A stretch of DNA of 64,000 nucleotides, taken from contig JAHEFS010000001.1 of the NCBI GenBank assembly GCA_024640045.1, positions 38,395-102,394 of the forward strand, read 5' to 3'. Position 1 is the first letter of the stretch, and every line of letters starts with the position of its first letter. The position numbers were made by a program, and so were the translations under genes. Source of the DNA: Chromatiales bacterium (GTDB lineage Bacteria; Pseudomonadota; Gammaproteobacteria; Xanthomonadales; SZUA-36). The notes under the pieces are model-generated. The model ran no database searches and was not told the origin of the DNA. It was given only the letters and a program-made list of their open reading frames with translations. Below, in pieces: positions 18,654-27,311 of the stretch.

Positions 18654-19561
18654 GAATCTGAGTCCTCCAGGAATGTTCTTCGTAAGGTGTCCAGTTGGCG
18701 GCAAGCGACGAGGAAGCTGTCCAGGGTACGGCCAGTGGCACGGCTGATCTCGTTGGCGGGCAGCAGGATGAAGGCCTGGTTGCGCACGGCGCTCAATCGT
18801 GGCCACGCCAGCCAGTGCGCCAGCGGGTCGGCCTGGTCGGGAAGCACCGGTGCGATGAGCACGTCGGGGTCAGCGAGCAGCACGGCTTCACGAGAAACTT
18901 GCGGCGCCAGGACACCCTCCGCAGCGAAAACGTTGTGCGCACCGCAAATCGCCAGACCCTGGCTGACCAGGTGCTGTCCGTTTAATGTGAACAGAGGCTT
19001 TTGCGCCACCTGGTAAAAATAGCTGATCGTTTTCTTGCCGGCATAGGCGGCCTTCAGTTGCTCGAGTTTTTTCCGCGCTTCCATGGCGGCCGGCGGGCTG
19101 GGAAGTCCTGCAGCCGCTGCAATCTGATTCAGCAGGTTGGCAATATCCTCGGGGCGTTGAATCTCGGTTCGCCAGACCCGGATTCCGAGCGACTCCAGCC
19201 TGGACAACGCCGCCTCCGGATTACCGGAAGCCCAACCGATGACCAGGTCCGGTTCCAGCGCCATGATGCGTTCCAGGTCGAAGCGGAAGGCGTCGCCAAT
19301 GCGGGGGAGATTTCCCGCTTCATGGGGAAAGTCACTGTATTCCGCCGTTGCCAGGAGCCGCTCGCCTGCACCCGCGGCATAGGCCAGCTCTGCCAGGTGG
19401 GGTGACAGGGTGATAATTCGCTGTGCCGGTTGCTCGAGTGTGATCAGCGAGCCGTCCGCCTGCTTTAGCTCCGGCCCTGCAAGAGCGCTAGCCGAGGTCA
19501 GCAGGCCGAGGGAAATCGCGAAAAAACCGGCTTGGCGGCGCCTCGAAAAAGCCCGGATCAT
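18650..19561 (-). CDS. BtuF-like cobalamin/corrinoid periplasmic-binding protein
   Basis: Signal peptide; RIITLSPHLAELAYAAGAGERLLATAEYSDFPHEAGNLPRIGDAFRFDLERIMALEPDLVIGW (helical-backbone metal receptor/BtuF signature). Confidence 0.87.
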   Translation of the reverse strand: MIRAFSRRRQAGFFAISLGLLTSASALAGPELKQADGSLITLEQPAQRIITLSPHLAELAYAAGAGERLLATAEYSDFPHEAGNLPRIGDAFRFDLERIMALEPDLVIGWASGNPEAALSRLESLGIRVWRTEIQRPEDIANLLNQIAAAAGLPSPPAAMEARKKLEQLKAAYAGKKTISYFYQVAQKPLFTLNGQHLVSQGLAICGAHNVFAAEGVLAPQVSREAVLLADPDVLIAPVLPDQADPLAHWLAWPRLSAVRNQAFILLPANEISRATGRTLDSFLVACRQLDTLRRTFLEDSDS

Positions 19562-20439
19562 GCAATGACGTTGACGAGCAACAGCAGCGCCAGGACGGTC
19601 AGCCAGACACCCAGGTTTCTCCAGACCAGGTCCATCGCCTGCTTGAGGCAACTCAGCGGCCCGTCGAGTTGGTCCGCGTAGCCGTCACGAGCGGCCCGGC
19701 CACTCAAAACCACCTGCCTGGCTGCCATCAGCAAAAAGCCATTATCACCTTCAAACCAGCCGTGCTGCTGCTCATCGTGATACTGCTTCCAGCTTTGGTA
19801 AACAGAATCGAAATCGGTCGCTATAGCGAGTGAAAGGGTCATCAATTGAGCCACCGGCCAGTCGAGCACCTGCCGCAGTCGCCGGAACAGGCCCGCTTGT
19901 TCGCTGTCGAGCTCGAGGTCGCCCTCGTTCATGCGGTCCGCGATCCGGTACAGCAAGGCACCATAGATGCCAAGAACAGCGAACCAGAAAATGGTTCCAA
20001 ACCATCGTTGCAGTGCCTCGCGGAATACAAATTCAACGGCAGTTGCCTGGCACGCGGCTTCCTCTTCGGGCGGGTTTTCACCCATCAGGCTGGTCAGTGC
20101 GCGTCGTTGCTCTTCGTCATCATCGGCGTGGATGATGGCCTCGATGTCGGTATCCAGGTCGTGTGGGCCGAAGGTGTAAATCAAAACGGCCAGCGCGAGC
20201 AGGAACCCGCCCAACACACCCAGGGCCGAGACCAGTATGGAGTCGACCAGGCCCAGCAGCAGCAGGGGCACGCCAAAGTAGAACAGGAACCCGGTCACGC
20301 CTGACCAGCCAGGCAAATGACCGCACCGGTCGGAGCACCACTCGGTGACAGGCTTGATCCACTCAAACCGGTGCAAGCGGCCCAGGTCGCGCACGAAATA
20401 GCACAAGGCGAACGCAATGAGAATCGAAATGATGGTCAT
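19558..20439 (-). CDS. ampE: AmpE-like membrane protein (related to the CbiB/CobD fold family)
   Basis: MTIISILIAFALCYFVRDLGRLHRFEWIKPVTEWCSD...TEAVEFVFREALQRWFGTIFWFAVLGIYGALLYRIAD-type pattern of AmpE (actual residues QATAVEFVFREALQRWFGTIFWFAVLGIYGALLYRIADRMNEG). Confidence 0.85.
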   Translation of the reverse strand: MTIISILIAFALCYFVRDLGRLHRFEWIKPVTEWCSDRCGHLPGWSGVTGFLFYFGVPLLLLGLVDSILVSALGVLGGFLLALAVLIYTFGPHDLDTDIEAIIHADDDEEQRRALTSLMGENPPEEEAACQATAVEFVFREALQRWFGTIFWFAVLGIYGALLYRIADRMNEGDLELDSEQAGLFRRLRQVLDWPVAQLMTLSLAIATDFDSVYQSWKQYHDEQQHGWFEGDNGFLLMAARQVVLSGRAARDGYADQLDGPLSCLKQAMDLVWRNLGVWLTVLALLLLVNVIA

Positions 20440-20509
20440 CGGGCAATTTCCTGACGCCGCCATCCTTCGCGGCATGCCTGGAATTCTACCACGGCGGCCT
20501 GCTCAGCCC

Positions 20510-21499
20510 TCACGCGGGACGGTGATGCCGGTGTTCGCGGCATAGCGCCTCGAGGTCTTCACCGCAGCGCTGACGGAACCAGTCAGCCAGCAGGCGGAAA
20601 GCAATCGATACCGGAGGTGAGAGGAGAACCGAGCGGTCTTTCACGACCTGGACCAGGTCGTCCACCGTGAACCATCGCGCCTCTGCCAGTTCGTCGGATA
20701 TTTCGAATTCCTGACTGACCGCTTCAGCGTAGAAACCACACATCGAGGAGGCCGGAAAAGGCCAGGGTTGGGAAGACACGTAGCGGATGTTCGACAGGCG
20801 GATTCGTGATTCCTCGTAGACTTCCCGCACGACGGCGTCTTCGAGACTCTCACCAGGCTCGACAAAACCGGCCAGGGTTGAATAGCGACGGGGTGGCCAG
20901 TTCGGGTTCCTGCCCAGAAGGCAGGTGTCCTGGTGGGTCACCAGTACGATGATCGCCGGGTCGATGCGCGGAAACGACTGGCGCGCACACTCCTCGTTGC
21001 TGCAGACCAGCCGGTGGCCGGATGAGTTCAGGCGGTTTGGGGACCCGCATACGCCGCAGAAACGATGCCGGTGCTGCCAATAGTGGAGCGCCTTTGCATA
21101 GGCAAGAATGCCGGCATGTTTGGCATCCATGTCGATGGAAGCCCTTCGCAGATCGGTGAATGCCGCCTCCGGGTAAAGCTCCAGAACGTCATCTTTTTGC
21201 CGGTCCGTCACGGCTACCGTGAAATAGGTTCGCTTATGATCAGACCCCAGTAACGTTGGCGGTTGAATGAGGTCCGGTTCCGCCAGTTCCGAGGGTTTCA
21301 GGTAGACCGCCAGTGTTCCATCGGCATTGCGTGACAGCAAACTCCGGCTGCGCCACATCGGTACCAGGCGAGCATCGTCGCGGGCCAGCGCCTGTTCTAC
21401 CCACTCCGCATCATCGCGCCGCTCCACCAGGCGGTCCAGGCGGACCGATGTAAATCGATTGTTCTGGGAGCGTGTCAGTTGATCAATGTTGAGAGTCAC
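20510..21499 (-). CDS. nudC: NAD+ diphosphatase / NADH pyrophosphatase (NUDIX)
   Basis: Zn-ribbon FCGVCGSPNRLNSSGHRLVCSNEEC, SFPRIDPAIIVLV, Nudix box GFVEPGESLEDAVVREVYEESRI, downstream SQPWPFPASSMCGFYAE. Confidence 0.95.
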   Translation of the reverse strand: MTLNIDQLTRSQNNRFTSVRLDRLVERRDDAEWVEQALARDDARLVPMWRSRSLLSRNADGTLAVYLKPSELAEPDLIQPPTLLGSDHKRTYFTVAVTDRQKDDVLELYPEAAFTDLRRASIDMDAKHAGILAYAKALHYWQHRHRFCGVCGSPNRLNSSGHRLVCSNEECARQSFPRIDPAIIVLVTHQDTCLLGRNPNWPPRRYSTLAGFVEPGESLEDAVVREVYEESRIRLSNIRYVSSQPWPFPASSMCGFYAEAVSQEFEISDELAEARWFTVDDLVQVVKDRSVLLSPPVSIAFRLLADWFRQRCGEDLEALCREHRHHRPA

Positions 21500-21511
21500 T
21501 GACGCCGCTGC

Positions 21512-21886
21512 TCAGATTGAGAAGGAAGAACCGCAGCCGCAGGTCGTGGACGCGTTGGGGTTGCGGATGATGAACTGCGATCCTTGCAGGCTCTCGGTGT
21601 AGTCCACCTCGGCGCCTGCCAGATACTGGAAGCTCATCGGGTCGACCAGCAAGGTGACGCCTTCATTGGTGAATGAAAGATCGCCGTCTTCGGCCATCTC
21701 GTCGAAGGAGAAGCCGTATTGGAAGCCCGAACAGCCACCGCCCTGGATGTAAACGCGCAGCTTCAGGTCGGGGTTTCGTTCTTCCAGAATCAGTTCCAGT
21801 GCCTTGCGGGCGGCAGCGTTGGTGAAAACGATGCCTGGTGGGGATGTCTGTGCTTCCATGAAGGTTTGGGGTGCTCTAATCGTCAT
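21512..21886 (-). CDS. erpA: Iron-sulfur cluster insertion protein (A-type carrier)
   Basis: [20 protein letters not shown]...[20 protein letters not shown], with the A-type carrier Cys triad. Confidence 0.93.
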   Translation of the reverse strand: MTIRAPQTFMEAQTSPPGIVFTNAAARKALELILEERNPDLKLRVYIQGGGCSGFQYGFSFDEMAEDGDLSFTNEGVTLLVDPMSFQYLAGAEVDYTESLQGSQFIIRNPNASTTCGCGSSFSI

Positions 21887-21960
21887 TATGGTGACTTCAC
21901 TATGGCGGCAAAAGCAGTGACTTTCAATGAATTCCAACGGTTGCCAATGGATTGCGCAAA

Positions 21961-21986
21961 AAACAAAAAAGCGGCCGAGGCCGCTT
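21961..21986 (-). terminator. Intrinsic terminator downstream of cysQ (minus strand)
   Basis: Minus strand AAGCGGCC-TC-GGCCGCTT followed by TTTTGTTT; lies between the cysQ stop and the erpA start. Confidence 0.75.
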
Positions 21987-22151
21987 CCAGTCTTTCCGTT
22001 ATTGCTTTTTTTCTCTATTAGTTATCGTTGTTTTCGGCAAGGCCCCCAGAAGTTGGGATGCGGCTTTTATACCCTTCAGTCCGCAGTCCGTCAAGCCGTT
22101 GGTGAAATCTTTTTAGCTTTCAGTTCGCGCCGCATTAAAATTAGAAAAAAC

Positions 22152-22943
22152 TTATATATCAGTCACTTTCCCGGGCCAGTCCTGCCCGGCATCGCCGTAC
22201 ACCAGAAATTCGGGGTTGAGCACACTCTCGCGGCGGTTGTAGGCCAGGCGTTCGCCATCCAGGGTCACCACTGCCCCACCGGCTGCTTCTACCACGGCTT
22301 GTGCTGCCGCAGTGTCCCACTCAGAGGTCGGCCCGAAGCGGGGGTAGAAATCAGCCTTGCCTTCGGCCACCAGGCAGAATTTCAGCGAACTGCCCATGCT
22401 GACCATTTGGTGCGGACCAATCGCTGCCAGTCGGCGGGCCGTGTCGGGGTTGGCATGTGAACGGCTACCCACCACGATCGGTGGTGAGGCAGCGGGAATC
22501 CGCACACTGATGGACTCAGGGTGCGCTTCGCCCTTTTGTCTGAAGCAGCCCACATCCCGGGAGCCGAAATAGTCGAGCCCCTGAACCGGCACGTGGACGA
22601 CGCCGATGGCCGGATAATGGTCACGGATCAGGGCGATGTTTACGGTAAATTCGCCGTTTCGATTGATGAACTCCTTAGTGCCGTCCAGTGGATCGATCAG
22701 CCAGAATTCGCGCCAGGCACCACGTTCGGCAAAAGGGATGGCCGCCGATTCCTCCGACATCAGGGGAACCGAAGGGGTCAGTCGTCGGAGCGCATCCCGG
22801 ATCACACGGTGGCTGGCCAGGTCGGCCTGGGTCAAGGGCGAGTCGTCGTCCTTGATGGAAACCTCGAAGTCCCGCTGGTAGATATCGAGAATCGCCTTGC
22901 CGGCTTCGCGGGCAATGGCGACGAGTTCCTGCATCAGATCCAT
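22152..22943 (-). CDS. cysQ: 3'(2'),5'-bisphosphate nucleotidase
   Basis: IMPase-fold: SEESAAIPFAERGAWREFWLIDPLDGTKEFINRNGEFTVNIALI...; CysQ-type DPLDGTKEF motif. Confidence 0.93.
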   Translation of the reverse strand: MDLMQELVAIAREAGKAILDIYQRDFEVSIKDDDSPLTQADLASHRVIRDALRRLTPSVPLMSEESAAIPFAERGAWREFWLIDPLDGTKEFINRNGEFTVNIALIRDHYPAIGVVHVPVQGLDYFGSRDVGCFRQKGEAHPESISVRIPAASPPIVVGSRSHANPDTARRLAAIGPHQMVSMGSSLKFCLVAEGKADFYPRFGPTSEWDTAAAQAVVEAAGGAVVTLDGERLAYNRRESVLNPEFLVYGDAGQDWPGKVTDI

Positions 22944-22947
22944 GTGT

Positions 22948-23505
22948 TCAACCCCCTTGATTGATGTTGGCCAGGTAGTCGCGGGCAATGTACAGGGCCG
23001 CGATGGTTCGCCCCTCGGTGCAATCCTCGCGGACGGTCAGCTCCCGCAGGCGGTCCAGCCGCCAGGGCACGACCTCGAGCTGTTCGGGTTCGTCTCCTGG
23101 CAAACGGCTTGGATAGAGATCGCGGGCCAACACGATGTGGGTCAGATGCGTCATGTAACCTGGGGCGAGGCTGAGGCGGTTGAGCAACACCAGTTCCCGT
23201 GCAGCGAATCCTGCTTCTTCTTGCAGCTCACGTTGTGCGGCTTCGAGCACGGACTCGTCCCGTTCCAGTCGTCCCTTGACCAGCCCGATCTCGTAGTGGT
23301 GCAGCCCGACGGCGTATTCCTTGACCAGCAGCACGGTATCGTCGTCCTGCATGGGCACCACGATCACCGCACCCAGACCACGGCTGCGCAGGCGCTCGTA
23401 GGAGCGGCGCTCGCCATTGGAAAACTCGAGATCCACCTGCTCGATGGTGAACAGTTTGCCGGGGTCGAGCTCGCGCCGGTCCCTGATTTTGGGCAAGCGC
23501 GCCAT
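22948..23505 (-). CDS. nudE: ADP compounds hydrolase (NUDIX)
   Basis: MARLPKIRDRRELDPGKLFTIEQVDLEFSNGERRSYERL...Nudix GRLERDESVLEAAQRELQEEAGF; adjacent to cysQ. Confidence 0.9.
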   Translation of the reverse strand: MARLPKIRDRRELDPGKLFTIEQVDLEFSNGERRSYERLRSRGLGAVIVVPMQDDDTVLLVKEYAVGLHHYEIGLVKGRLERDESVLEAAQRELQEEAGFAARELVLLNRLSLAPGYMTHLTHIVLARDLYPSRLPGDEPEQLEVVPWRLDRLRELTVREDCTEGRTIAALYIARDYLANINQGG

Positions 23506-24284
23506 CAGCCTGTCTCGCGGCCCAGTTTTGCATGCAGGGCCGCGTGCAGGGCAGGGTTTGCCGCCAGTACTGAGCGGGTGTCGAGGCAAATCGCCTGACC
23601 ATCCAGATCCGTAAAGATACCCCCGGCCTCGGTGACGATAAGGCTGAGGGCCGCGATGTCGAGAATGTTGACATCGGATTCGATGACCGCGTCGATTTGT
23701 CCCGAGGCCAGGCGATGGTAATGATAGAAATCACCATAGCCGCGCGTGCGCCCAGCCTCTGACAGCAATTTGCCCAAAGCGGCCCAACGGGATGACGAGG
23801 CCAGTGAGCCGATGTTACCGGTTGACAGGCTGGCGCCGGCACTGCTTTCAGTTTGGCTTACTGCCAGGCGTTGTCCGTTCAACCAGGCGCCGTCGCCGAG
23901 GGCCGCCCAGGCGACTTCGTTCATGGCGGGCGCGCTGGAAACACCGACGATGATCCGGCCCCGGTGCATCAGCGCAATCTGTGTCGAAAACATGCCATAA
24001 CCGCCAACAAAGCTCTTGGTGCCATCGATGGGGTCAACCAGCCACAGGTAATCGGAAATCTTGTCAGAGCGGCCATATTCCTCGCCAAAAATTCCGTGAT
24101 CCGGAAAGGCCTCGTTAATGACGCCGCGGATGCACTGTTCAGCCTCGCGATCAGCGATGGTCACCGGCGTTTGGTCGGGCTTGGTCTCGATCTCGAAGCG
24201 CCCGTGGTAATAATGCAGTATGGGTACCGTCGCTGCATCAGCTGCGGCCCGGGCCACTTCCAGAAAGCTTTCGTATTCACCCAT
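23505..24284 (-). CDS. Inositol monophosphatase / histidinol-phosphatase family protein
   Basis: GEEYGRSDKISDYLWLVDPIDGTKSFVGGYGMFSTQIALMHRG, IMPase motif. Confidence 0.88.
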   Translation of the reverse strand: MGEYESFLEVARAAADAATVPILHYYHGRFEIETKPDQTPVTIADREAEQCIRGVINEAFPDHGIFGEEYGRSDKISDYLWLVDPIDGTKSFVGGYGMFSTQIALMHRGRIIVGVSSAPAMNEVAWAALGDGAWLNGQRLAVSQTESSAGASLSTGNIGSLASSSRWAALGKLLSEAGRTRGYGDFYHYHRLASGQIDAVIESDVNILDIAALSLIVTEAGGIFTDLDGQAICLDTRSVLAANPALHAALHAKLGRETG

Positions 24285-24286
24285 GT

Positions 24287-24646
24287 CTAGAAGTTCCCCT
24301 GCCAGTTGTAGCGATAGGTATGGGGCGAGACTTCGCCGCCCAGTTGCTGCATGAAGCTCTCCAGGTCCCCGCGATCGCTCGCGATTTTCAGCTGTATCGA
24401 CAGCTCATAGTCACGCAGGTAAGAGGTGCCGTGCCCTTCGGTAAAAATGTCAGCGGGACCCCGTGACCGGAAATCGAAGTCGATCCCTTCGTGTGCGGGC
24501 ATTCGCCAAACCAGTATGACCGCCGCAACGAGCACAACACCAAAGATGATCAGAACTTTGCGCAAGTGGCGGATTCCTTCAAGGTGGTGATTCTTTTCGG
24601 CAGGTGTTCGGGTCGTTCGCTTGCATGGGTCCGGGTGACACTCCAT
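24287..24646 (-). CDS. Small single-TM hypothetical protein
   Basis: Core LRKVLIIFGVVLVAAVILVWRMPAHEGIDFDFRSRGPADIFTEGHGTSYLRDYELSIQLKIASDRGDLESF. Start uncertain (ATG 24646 or TTG 24565). Confidence 0.5.
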   Translation of the reverse strand: MECHPDPCKRTTRTPAEKNHHLEGIRHLRKVLIIFGVVLVAAVILVWRMPAHEGIDFDFRSRGPADIFTEGHGTSYLRDYELSIQLKIASDRGDLESFMQQLGGEVSPHTYRYNWQGNF

Positions 24647-24737
24647 GATACCAGACTGCCCGGCAGGCGACGTTGGTGGGTTGGCAACGATTCCTTGCGT
24701 CAAGGGCATTCAATTCAGGCTTCCAGGGTGTGGAAAA

Positions 24738-26084
24738 TTGTCCGAAAACCAGCGATTGAGAGAACGCGACCTGGCGGTTTTGTGGCACCCCACCACCCAG
24801 ATGAAAGACCATGAATCGCTGCCGTTGTTGCCTGTGCGCAAGGCCTCGGGTGTCTGGCTGGAGGACATGGAAGGCGGGCGTTACCTCGACGCCATCAGTT
24901 CCTGGTGGGTCAACCTGTTCGGCCATGCCCATCCGGCGATCAGTGAACGCGTCGCTGAACAGGCACATCAGCTGGAGCACGTGATTCTCGCCGGGGCGAC
25001 CCATCCCGGGGCCGTAGAACTTGCAGAGCGCCTGGTTGCGATCACTCCCCCGGGTCTCGATCGGGTTTTTTATGCCGACAGTGGATCTTCCGCTGTCGAA
25101 ATTGCGCTGAAAATGAGTTTTCACTACTGGTGCAACCAGGGTGAGCACCAGCGTAAGCGTTTCGTCACGTTGACCAACAGTTATCATGGCGAAACACTGG
25201 GCACGCTGAGTGTCGGTGACGCCGGTTTGTTCAAAAAGACCTATGAGCCTTTACTGCTCGAATCGATACTGGCGCCGAGTCCTGACTGTTTTGGTCTGCC
25301 GCCCGAGGCCTGGGACGATCACGCGGCCACCAGGCTGGAAGAGTTGGCCGTGTTGCTCGAGCGGCATTCCCAGGAGGTTTGTGCAATCATCATCGAACCG
25401 CTGGTGCAATGCGCCGGCGGTATGCGTATGTATCCTCCATCATGGCTCAGCGGGCTACGTCGGCTTTGCGATCGGTTCGGCATACACCTCATCGCGGATG
25501 AAATCGCGGTCGGCTTCGGTCGGACCGGCACCATGTTTGCCTGTGAGCAAGCGAACATCACCCCGGATTTCATGTGCCTCTCCAAAGGACTGACGGGCGG
25601 TTATTTGCCGATGTCAGCCGTCATGACCCGCGAGTCGATCTACCAGGCATTTTACGATGAGTACACCAGCCTGCGGGGGTTCCTGCATTCCCACAGCTAT
25701 ACGGGCAACGCGCTGGCGTGTGCCGCTGCCCTGGCGACGCTCGATGTCTTCGATGAGCAGCCATGGCTGGAGCGAAACCGGGAAACTGCCCGATTGATGA
25801 GGGCGGCCGTGGAGTCGCTTACCGACCACCCGCATGTGGGTGAAATACGCCAGTGCGGGATGATCCTGGCGATGGAAATGGTGGAGGACCGCGCATCGAT
25901 GAAGGTCTACGACTGGCGTGAGCGACGCGGGATGACGGTCTATCGACACGCGCTCGAGAATGGGGTGCTACTGCGCCCGATAGGGAACGTGGTCTATTTC
26001 ATGCCGCCTTACGTCATCGATGCGGGCGGGATCGAACTCATGGCCCGCGTGGCTTCCGAAGGCATCGACCTGGCGACTCGGTGA
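24738..26084 (+). CDS. bioA: Adenosylmethionine-8-amino-7-oxononanoate aminotransferase
   Basis: LSENQRLRERDLAVLWHPTTQMKDHESLP...ISSWWVNLFGHAHP...SLSKGLTGGYLPMSAVM-type PLP motif (CLSKGLTGGYLPMSAV). Start inferred at TTG 24738 by homology pattern; the ORF track extends to 24645. Confidence 0.92.
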   Translation: MSENQRLRERDLAVLWHPTTQMKDHESLPLLPVRKASGVWLEDMEGGRYLDAISSWWVNLFGHAHPAISERVAEQAHQLEHVILAGATHPGAVELAERLVAITPPGLDRVFYADSGSSAVEIALKMSFHYWCNQGEHQRKRFVTLTNSYHGETLGTLSVGDAGLFKKTYEPLLLESILAPSPDCFGLPPEAWDDHAATRLEELAVLLERHSQEVCAIIIEPLVQCAGGMRMYPPSWLSGLRRLCDRFGIHLIADEIAVGFGRTGTMFACEQANITPDFMCLSKGLTGGYLPMSAVMTRESIYQAFYDEYTSLRGFLHSHSYTGNALACAAALATLDVFDEQPWLERNRETARLMRAAVESLTDHPHVGEIRQCGMILAMEMVEDRASMKVYDWRERRGMTVYRHALENGVLLRPIGNVVYFMPPYVIDAGGIELMARVASEGIDLATR

Positions 26085-26812
26085 TGCGTATTTCCCGTTT
26101 TTTCACGGATCAGCCGCTTGCCGCTGGGCATTTGGTGACTCTGGGTGGATCCACCAGTCACTACATTCTGCGGGTGCTGAAGCTACGGTCCGGGGCACCC
26201 CTGGTCCTGTTCAATGGTGACGGGGCTGATTATGCGGCGGAGATCACGGAACTCGATCGGCAACAGGTCTCAGCCCAGGTCAACACTCGCCTCCCCGCCG
26301 CCGCCGAGTCACCTCTGGCTATTCACCTGGTCCAGGGCATCAGTCGTGGCGAGCGGATGGACCTGACACTGCAAAAGGCGACGGAGCTGGGTGTTGCCGG
26401 CTTGCTTCCTGTTTTTACCGAGCGTGTGGAAGTCCGGTTGCGAGGGGAGCGACTCGACAAACGGTTGCGGCACTGGGTGTCTGTTGTAAGGTCCGCCTGC
26501 GAGCAATGTGGCCGGGCGCGTATTCCTGTCGTCTCTGAGCCGCTGGACTTATCGGATTGGCTGGCGCGACCTTCGGGACGCCTGCGCCTGGTGCTGGACC
26601 CTGAGGCGGAAAAAAACCTTTCAGCACTGACGCTTCGGGGACAGGAAGTTGAGCTCCTGGCAGGACCGGAAGGCGGATTGTCGGAACCGGAACTGAAGCA
26701 AGCCCGGATTGCAGGGTATATTCCCGTGAAGTTGGGTCCCCGAGTGTTGCGGACCGAAACGGCTGGGCCCGCGGCGATCGCTGTGTTGCAGGCGCTGGCT
26801 GGGGATTTCTGA
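26084..26812 (+). CDS. rsmE: 16S rRNA (uracil(1498)-N(3))-methyltransferase
   Basis: MRISRFFTDQPL...HYILRVLKLRSGAPLVLFNGDG...LLAGPEGGLSEPELKQAR...LGPRVLRTETAGPAAIAVLQAL. Confidence 0.94.
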   Translation: MRISRFFTDQPLAAGHLVTLGGSTSHYILRVLKLRSGAPLVLFNGDGADYAAEITELDRQQVSAQVNTRLPAAAESPLAIHLVQGISRGERMDLTLQKATELGVAGLLPVFTERVEVRLRGERLDKRLRHWVSVVRSACEQCGRARIPVVSEPLDLSDWLARPSGRLRLVLDPEAEKNLSALTLRGQEVELLAGPEGGLSEPELKQARIAGYIPVKLGPRVLRTETAGPAAIAVLQALAGDF

Positions 26813-26843
26813 ACAGGCGGACGACTGTGTCCGGCGGGGCAGT

Positions 26844-27311
26844 CTATTGATCGTACAAGGCGTCTGTGACGCTTCGGGTCACTTCTTCCAGTTCGGGTAC
26901 CATCACTTCCAACTCGTCCATCGTGGCGAGACAATAGACAACGGATGAGTCACTGCTTTTTTCGAGTGGCGTGAGGGCATCCGGCGACAGTTTTTTCAAT
27001 TTGGGCAGGCCTTTGATCAGAACACCCAGGTAGTTGAGGCTGGTTTCCTCGGTCAGTGTCTTCAAGATCAGGATACGACTGTCAGAAGTGACCGGGTCCC
27101 GGCGGGTAATGTCCGCGAGCAGCGCGTAGCTGATAATCGGCACCTGCCAGGCATTCCATTCCAGTTCACCCAGCAACCACGCTGGCCCATGCTCGTAGGG
27201 CATCGGCTTTGAGTACTCGATGACTTCGGCCACCACATTGCTGGGTACCAGGATGTGGCTTTGAATGAGCGGGGCGAGGATGGCGCGAATCTCGGGCGCT
27301 TCGCTTTTCAT
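26844..27311 (-). CDS. chpC: CheW-like protein of the Pil-Chp cluster (ChpC-like)
   Basis: CheW-domain pattern (LVPSNVVAEVIEYSKPMPYEHGPAWLLGELEWNAWQVPIISY); directly follows chpA. Confidence 0.75.
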   Translation of the reverse strand: MKSEAPEIRAILAPLIQSHILVPSNVVAEVIEYSKPMPYEHGPAWLLGELEWNAWQVPIISYALLADITRRDPVTSDSRILILKTLTEETSLNYLGVLIKGLPKLKKLSPDALTPLEKSSDSSVVYCLATMDELEVMVPELEEVTRSVTDALYDQ

